Below are positions 58,620 through 64,000 of a stretch of 64,000 nucleotides of DNA, in pieces (position 1 is the first letter of the stretch; every line of letters begins with the position of its first letter). A model generated the notes under the pieces. It searched no databases. It was not told where the DNA came from and was given only the letters and a program-made list of their open reading frames with translations. The DNA comes from Hofstenia miamia (Eukaryota > Xenacoelomorpha > Acoela > Hofsteniidae): positions 817,068 through 881,067 of the forward strand of contig CABFPE010000018.1 of the NCBI GenBank assembly GCA_900660155.1, written 5' to 3'. A program made the translations under genes and the position numbers.

Positions 58620-61600
58620 CGTTGTATCTAGAAGTCAATGGTGACAGTCCATCTTTGAATCACATTTGCTGATTGTTAAAATATTGGGTTTTAGGCCTCA
58701 TATTATTTTTCAAAGGAAAAGATCAAAAAGAATATAGTCGATATTTAATTTTACCAAATTACGCAATTGAAATAAATTTTAAAGTTTAGACGTTTTCCTG
58801 GATTTTTCATCAAAAGGAAAATTTAATTTTTGATTGCAATTTCATAATGCAGTCATATTGCAGTTTTCCAGAAACATAATGTATTAATGCGATCTCTACA
58901 AAACTTAAGACGATTTAATTATAAGCAGACTTTTTTTGTAAGCAACTACCTGCATAAAAAACAGAAATAATTTAGAAATTGAAAACTTCTTTTCAAAACA
59001 ATTTTGAAAGTGTTTTTTGCATTTTCCATCAATTGTTCGAAACACACATACATAATTTTTTGTTTGGAAAATTTTTCATTTTTTATTGCTTCCTCTTTTG
59101 GCTAGTGAGAAGTAGTAAATTTTGGGGAGATATCAGTGTTTGACATCTTCCTTAATGTGGACAATGAAAATCTAATTTTTTGAAAATATTTCATTTTGGG
59201 ATTTTAAAATTTCTAGCTAATTCTGAATTTTTTCTTGGACAAAGTAGTAAGTTTTTCATCACATCTATCTGAAAAAATCGTAAAAAAATTATTTTGAATT
59301 TTTTTGTCAACATTTCAAACCGAAAACCTAAAAATCAGTCTAAAAAGCACTAATTTTCACTGTAGATAAACTGTGATATGTAGCTAGGACTTAAGTTGAA
59401 GTATTCTCAGACATTTTAAGAAGCCTTGATTTTATGACTCTCATAAATATTTAATTACTTTTCCCTAACACAGCATTTAGAAAATAATTCGTCAACCTAA
59501 AAATATTAAAATTTCTGAAAATATTTTTAGTTATTGTCCTAGCCATATTTTTATTGACAAAATGAGTGTAATTTGAGCACTGTAACTCTTCTTTGTCAAA
59601 GGATATAATTGAAAAACTAAAGACTTAAAAATTCATTAATTCGTTGCCATTGAAGCGCTAATTTGCTTAATAAATTTTTTAGCAAAAGTTCACGTATCAG
59701 TTTTGTGGTATAACATTTAGGAGGATTTATAAAAAATTTCATTACCCACGAGCAACCTTAATCTGGTTTACGTGCTCTAGAGTCCAATAAGATATGTTAT
59801 CTTAAAGTTGCTGTCAGATATTACAAATATAGGCTAAAAGCAATTGTTTTTTAAGGGATCATTAATGAACGAATAGAATCCTTAACTCAATATGGTAGTT
59901 GTAATAAACCCTCATAAACTTTAATTTAGCTTAATCGACAATGCTATGGTTATATGTTATGTAATATCACTAAGCATTCTGAAGCATCAATTTAATAGCA
60001 TGAATCAAATATCAATACACAGTTACTGTGTACGCAAATGTTGGCATATTTGATTTTCGCAGCATTTAAAATAGGTTGTATTGAGAAATATGCAGTGATG
60101 GAAGTAATCAAATACAATTATTTTAAATAGGTCACATTAATGTGGTAACTCATGACGTGGAAACATTTTATAAGTAGTGAATTTGAATCTTATTCAGGCT
60201 TTCAGAGTTGCTAACAGCATCATTGAATATTGTTAGGTACTTTCCGAATATAGGTTTTTTCTTATTAGCAATAACGACTGAATGTATTTTGAAATCGAAT
60301 ATTAAGTCCTTAAACCCAAAATAATATTATTAGGGAGTGTTGCTTGACCTTAATTACACTTTAATTTCAATTTAAATTTCTTTACATCATCGAAATGAAA
60401 GGATTATGCAGAATTATCTTAATGTCCAGAAAATTTCTTGCAGCAGTGCAGAAGTATATAAAAAAGATTCATAATTATAAACAGTACAATTTACGTCATT
60501 TAAGATATTTCATCTTTCAATTAAATCAAACCACTAAACTAGAAAATTATCAGGAAACACAAACCTTAGAGTCCAAAGTGTAGATAAAATAGCTTTGAAG
60601 AAATCAATCAAAACAAATTTTATACGTCAAAATTGATAATGTATTAGTTAAAAGCTTGAGCTCACTGATTGCAAACAGCGCGTTAGTTTGCAAACTGCAG
60701 TTCATGACTGATAAAAGTATAATTTTTCATAATTATACTATGCAGGATGATGAAAAAATACAGAACCTAAATATTTCAATATAATTTTTAATATTGTAGT
60801 ATTGCAAAAAGGCTTTTGTTCTACCATGTCTTGCCCAATGTAAGAAAGAATTTTGCATCGATGTCTATTTTGCTAGCATTTCATATAAAGAAGTGCAAGG
60901 GTGTTTTTGGAAAAAGCTTCCATGTCATCATGCGCCATCAAAAAGCGCAATTATTTACTGTATTCAGGAGTTTTGGAACAAATATGACTTTTATGTGGAA
61001 TGAAATTCAATGACTTGAACTTTGCGGATGGCAGCACAGAAACTGATGTTGAACCCTATTTTACCTGAGGGGATGGGGGATTTAACCCCCTTCCCTTCCA
61101 TATTCTTAGATATAACTGAGACCGTTTTTTTTAATAAAGTATCCTTTCATGACTTTTTTCTTTAACTTGTGACGAAAAATTATGCAGATAGCGTCAATGG
61201 TTACAAGGTTATAGCAATTTAAGAAAGTCCATGAAAAATGATATTTTTTGAGAGTTTCAAAAATAACAATTTTAGATGTAAGAGCTATAAATTGAGACCA
61301 ATGCATAATTTTGATTGCAAAATTATAGTTAAATGTTTTTTATGTTTTACTTGCATTATAAACTTTTTTAGTAATATTTCTAACATTTTGTATCAATAAC
61401 AAGAAATTTGGAAAATTTGATACATAACCTAATAAATATGCGCATAATTTGCATGTGAATTATCGTAACGCAAAATGTTTTTGCCAAGTTATACCACACA
61501 TCACATGTCAAAGTATCTCCACACCAAATTTGGCCTTAATCGGATGTACTGTTTCTGAGATCTTAACGGGCCAAATCTTATTACTTGACCTTCCAGCAAG

Positions 61601-63187
61601 TGGTGCATGATATCGAATAGCTTTTTCACCATTAGTGACACATATGGGCATGTTCAATGTCGTGCACATGATTTGAGAAGTCTCATTCTCAGCTAAAATT
61701 TCAGAAACTGGTTCACTTTTATTTGGTGGCTGTGGTAGTCCATACATCAATAAGATTTTTGGAGAAGTAGCCAAAAGAATCGGCATATGTGAAGATAATT
61801 CTAAAACTTTTTAGCGTTAATTTACATTATGTAAAATGCTAATTAAAATATCTAATTTTCCAATTTCATATGTAAAATTCAATTTAAAAAATGTAAACTC
61901 AAAATTTGAAATTTCCTTTCAATATTGAAGATATTTTTACGTTCTTATATAAATAAGTTAGCAAAGAATTGATACATAGTAAGATTTACTAATGAAGGAA
62001 GTATCAAACATTTTAAACATATAATGCAAGATAATTATGAATTGAACACAACCAAGACCTGACTTGCGCCTAGAGTTTTGCGGTAGGTATTCATATTTAG
62101 CTTTAATAAAAATCTTTTAAGATGGTACATTGAAAGTTGTGGAAAATATTTTTGTAGATTATTTCCTTACTATATTATATTTCGTCCAAATACCGCATTA
62201 TTGAATGTTTCTTAACTATAATCACTCAAATCAATAGTTGGATTAGATTTGCATTTGTAAAAAATTATGCTACAGTTTTGATTTTATGTACCAATTAATT
62301 TGTTTGCTGCATAGAAATATCAATATACTCGTATATATTCTACAATTTCTTTAGATACTTTTTACTCAGATATTAGTAATAAACTGCTAGATATTTAAGC
62401 AAACATATATGACAGCATTTTAAGAAGAGTACCGCTTCCATGTGCGAAAACTATAGACAGAAATGGAAGTAGAACCTACCCAGCCTTGCGCCAAGTTCAC
62501 GTGCTCGACGCAACTCCAAATTTACTTCAAGACATCCTTTACTGCTTTCAAAGTACTAAACCATTTTTAAAATACAATGTAATAACATCACTATCAAAAA
62601 CAATGACAATAAAATGTATGTTGCAGACATATGAAGAAAATGTTTAACGTAAGAGAGTTTTTGTAGAATATATATTTCTACATTGTAGAGGAAATATTAG
62701 GACTTCTGAAAAAAATACAGTTCTGTTCATGAGGAATTTCCCGTTACTAATAAAATTAGGGCGTGTTAATTCGCCAATGCTAGAAGTCTATGTTAAATAT
62801 TTATTGAAAGGTCTAATGCATTTCTATGCAATTGCAGATTCTATCACACAATCAATATTTAATTGCAGAAAATTATCTTGGAATCATTAAAAGTGGATAT
62901 TTTTTGTTGAATTTTCTTAACTCTATTTTTGTCACATGGACATCCACTTAAGACATACCTAACTTCAATTCATCATATGAGTACACTCAGCTCATTTCCT
63001 GCTCTACTATTGACTAGCTTCAATTACTTCAATCTTAAAAACTTTTTTGACAATCCGATGACTTGCTGCTAGCATTTCATTGATATATACAATCGAAAAC
63101 AGATATCGTGTCTTGAATGGAATTAATGTGGATCAACTTCTTGTCTAGATTCATTTAACTGGTCTTCAATTCAAATACCAGAATGAT
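58620..63187. other. Intergenic, nothing recognised
   Basis: AT-rich with chance frames at 60395-60583, 60816-61013 and 61106-61306. A minus-strand frame at 61508-61786 (92 codons) has more even composition but no recognisable family. GGGGGATTTAACCCCC at 61075-61090 is a short near-palindrome of unknown meaning. Confidence 0.35.
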
Positions 63188-63203
63188 ATATATATATATA
63201 TAT
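63188..63203. repeat. Short (TA)n tract
   Basis: About 8 TA units, the shortest of the TA tracts listed here. Confidence 0.85.
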
Positions 63204-63412
63204 TTAAGCGAAAATCGGTTTTCCAATAATAACACACATTGTAAGGATATCTAAGCAACGAATACAATTCGTAAAACTGAATACATTGTATTGCTATGCA
63301 TTTTCAAAATTTCTTATTCAGAAATTTACGTAGCTTGTGTGGAAATTGTCTTTGTTGAAAATCGGTCCAATCCGCTCGTCACTTTTTTTCTTCTGCAAAA
63401 ATAACTGCTTAA

Positions 63413-63665
63413 CACGTTGGCTGCCGCAGTGTATAAAATTAGTTATTTCCATAGTGCCAACGGTATTTTAAGTATTTTATCTTTGCTGAATATAATTTTT
63501 CAGTAATATATGACATTACTAGGTTAAGTTGGGTTATTTGTATACTGTTTTACGCTGTGCCTACGGGCAGGTCACGCGGCACTGTATTTAAATAATATAC
63601 CATGTGTGCCGTACATAAATAGAAATAGGTTTGACAAGCCGGCTGGTCACATGGCAGCCAACGTG
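63413..63665. mobile_element. piggyBac-type MITE, second family
   Basis: The 253-bp element is flanked by TTAA (63409-63412 and 63666-63669). Its ends are a perfect 13-bp inverted repeat, CACGTTGGCTGCC. TTAA target sites point to piggyBac-family mobilisation. The ends differ from those of the element at 3480-3710, so a different transposase lineage is implied. A related block (ggtcac followed by gcggcac / atggcag) is repeated inside near the right end. Not coding; the frame at 63606-63797 runs out of it by chance. Confidence 0.85.
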
Positions 63666-63669
63666 TTAA

Positions 63670-64000
63670 ATGTAATTTTCACGCAAACTCAAATAAAGGA
63701 AGATACTTCACAGTATACAAAATTGTTCTATATGCATTCGACAAGTTTATCTGGTAGCTGCAATACTTTAAATAGGATTAAAGGTTTGTTTGTTTAGACT
63801 TAAATGTCGAAATAACTATATCCACTGTTTAGAAAATGCTCATAAAAGCTTTTATAGGTTGCTATTGATACATTTTGAAAAACGATAAATATTTATGTAG
63901 CAGCTTTGCTAGGATTAGATAAGAGAATGCTATAATTAATTCCTACAAAGCATTTCTGTTAGCATAAATTGTAAATTTTAATTTCGCTGGCATATAAATT
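63670..64000. other. Intergenic to window end
   Basis: AT-rich, with nothing recognised. Confidence 0.4.

Noticed and set aside
61508-61786. 92-codon minus-strand frame
   Set aside because: Even composition but no motif, no splice context and no neighbours. Could be a decayed repeat; unsupported as a gene.
1-64000. CRISPR arrays, rRNA operons, bacterial or viral genes
   Set aside because: No regularly spaced repeats, rRNA-like blocks or prokaryotic gene organisation were seen. The host genes, intron and transposons are all animal in type.

Overview
The window is AT-rich animal (metazoan) nuclear DNA. It is gene-poor, carries many (TA)n tracts and is full of decayed transposons. The animal assignment rests on a TRPM cation channel with a GT-AG intron, a rhodopsin-class GPCR, a NOL9/Grc3 rRNA-processing kinase, and a typical animal transposon set: Ty3/gypsy, Penelope-like, LINE, Tc1, mariner, pogo, piggyBac and hAT. 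An invertebrate is likely from the high AT content, the intronless peptide-receptor-like GPCR and the short TRPM, but I cannot name the phylum. No CRISPR array, rRNA, full tRNA or prokaryotic operon was seen.

Layout. 1-5.5 kb: one copy of an inverted dispersed repeat and a piggyBac-type MITE. 5.5-9.7 kb: an intact GPCR gene (minus strand) and, beyond a broken Ty3/gypsy element, a second copy of the same gene's promoter and first ~50 codons, cut off where it meets the retroelement. 9.7-45 kb: no confident host gene. This part holds two copies of a foldback-like repeat, the 3' end of a Penelope-like element with a GIY-YIG domain beside the 311-bp assembly gap, a three-copy unidentified repeat, a mariner remnant, a LINE remnant, a nearly complete but dead Tc1 element sitting in a TA microsatellite, a probable scaffolding error at 34 kb, a pogo-type MITE, a hAT MITE and a piggyBac transposase remnant. 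45.0-52.4 kb: the TRPM gene (plus strand, two coding exons, 1176 aa) with a possible tRNA-derived SINE in its intron. 52.4-55 kb: a Tc1 remnant and a short tandem duplication. 55.0-56.9 kb: intronless NOL9 (plus strand, 637 aa). 57-58.6 kb: a hAT-like element with a second hAT MITE, carrying a perfect 8-bp target duplication, nested in it. 58.6-64 kb: nothing recognised apart from another piggyBac-type MITE near the end.

The three host genes have unrelated roles: peptide-type signalling, cation conductance, and 5' phosphorylation of RNA during pre-rRNA processing. Nothing suggests they are co-regulated. I found no convincing new multi-gene system. The most unusual things are the GPCR duplication cut by a retroelement, the compact TRPM with its whole channel in one exon, the altered motif in NOL9, and a set of MITEs whose ends and target duplications can be read exactly.
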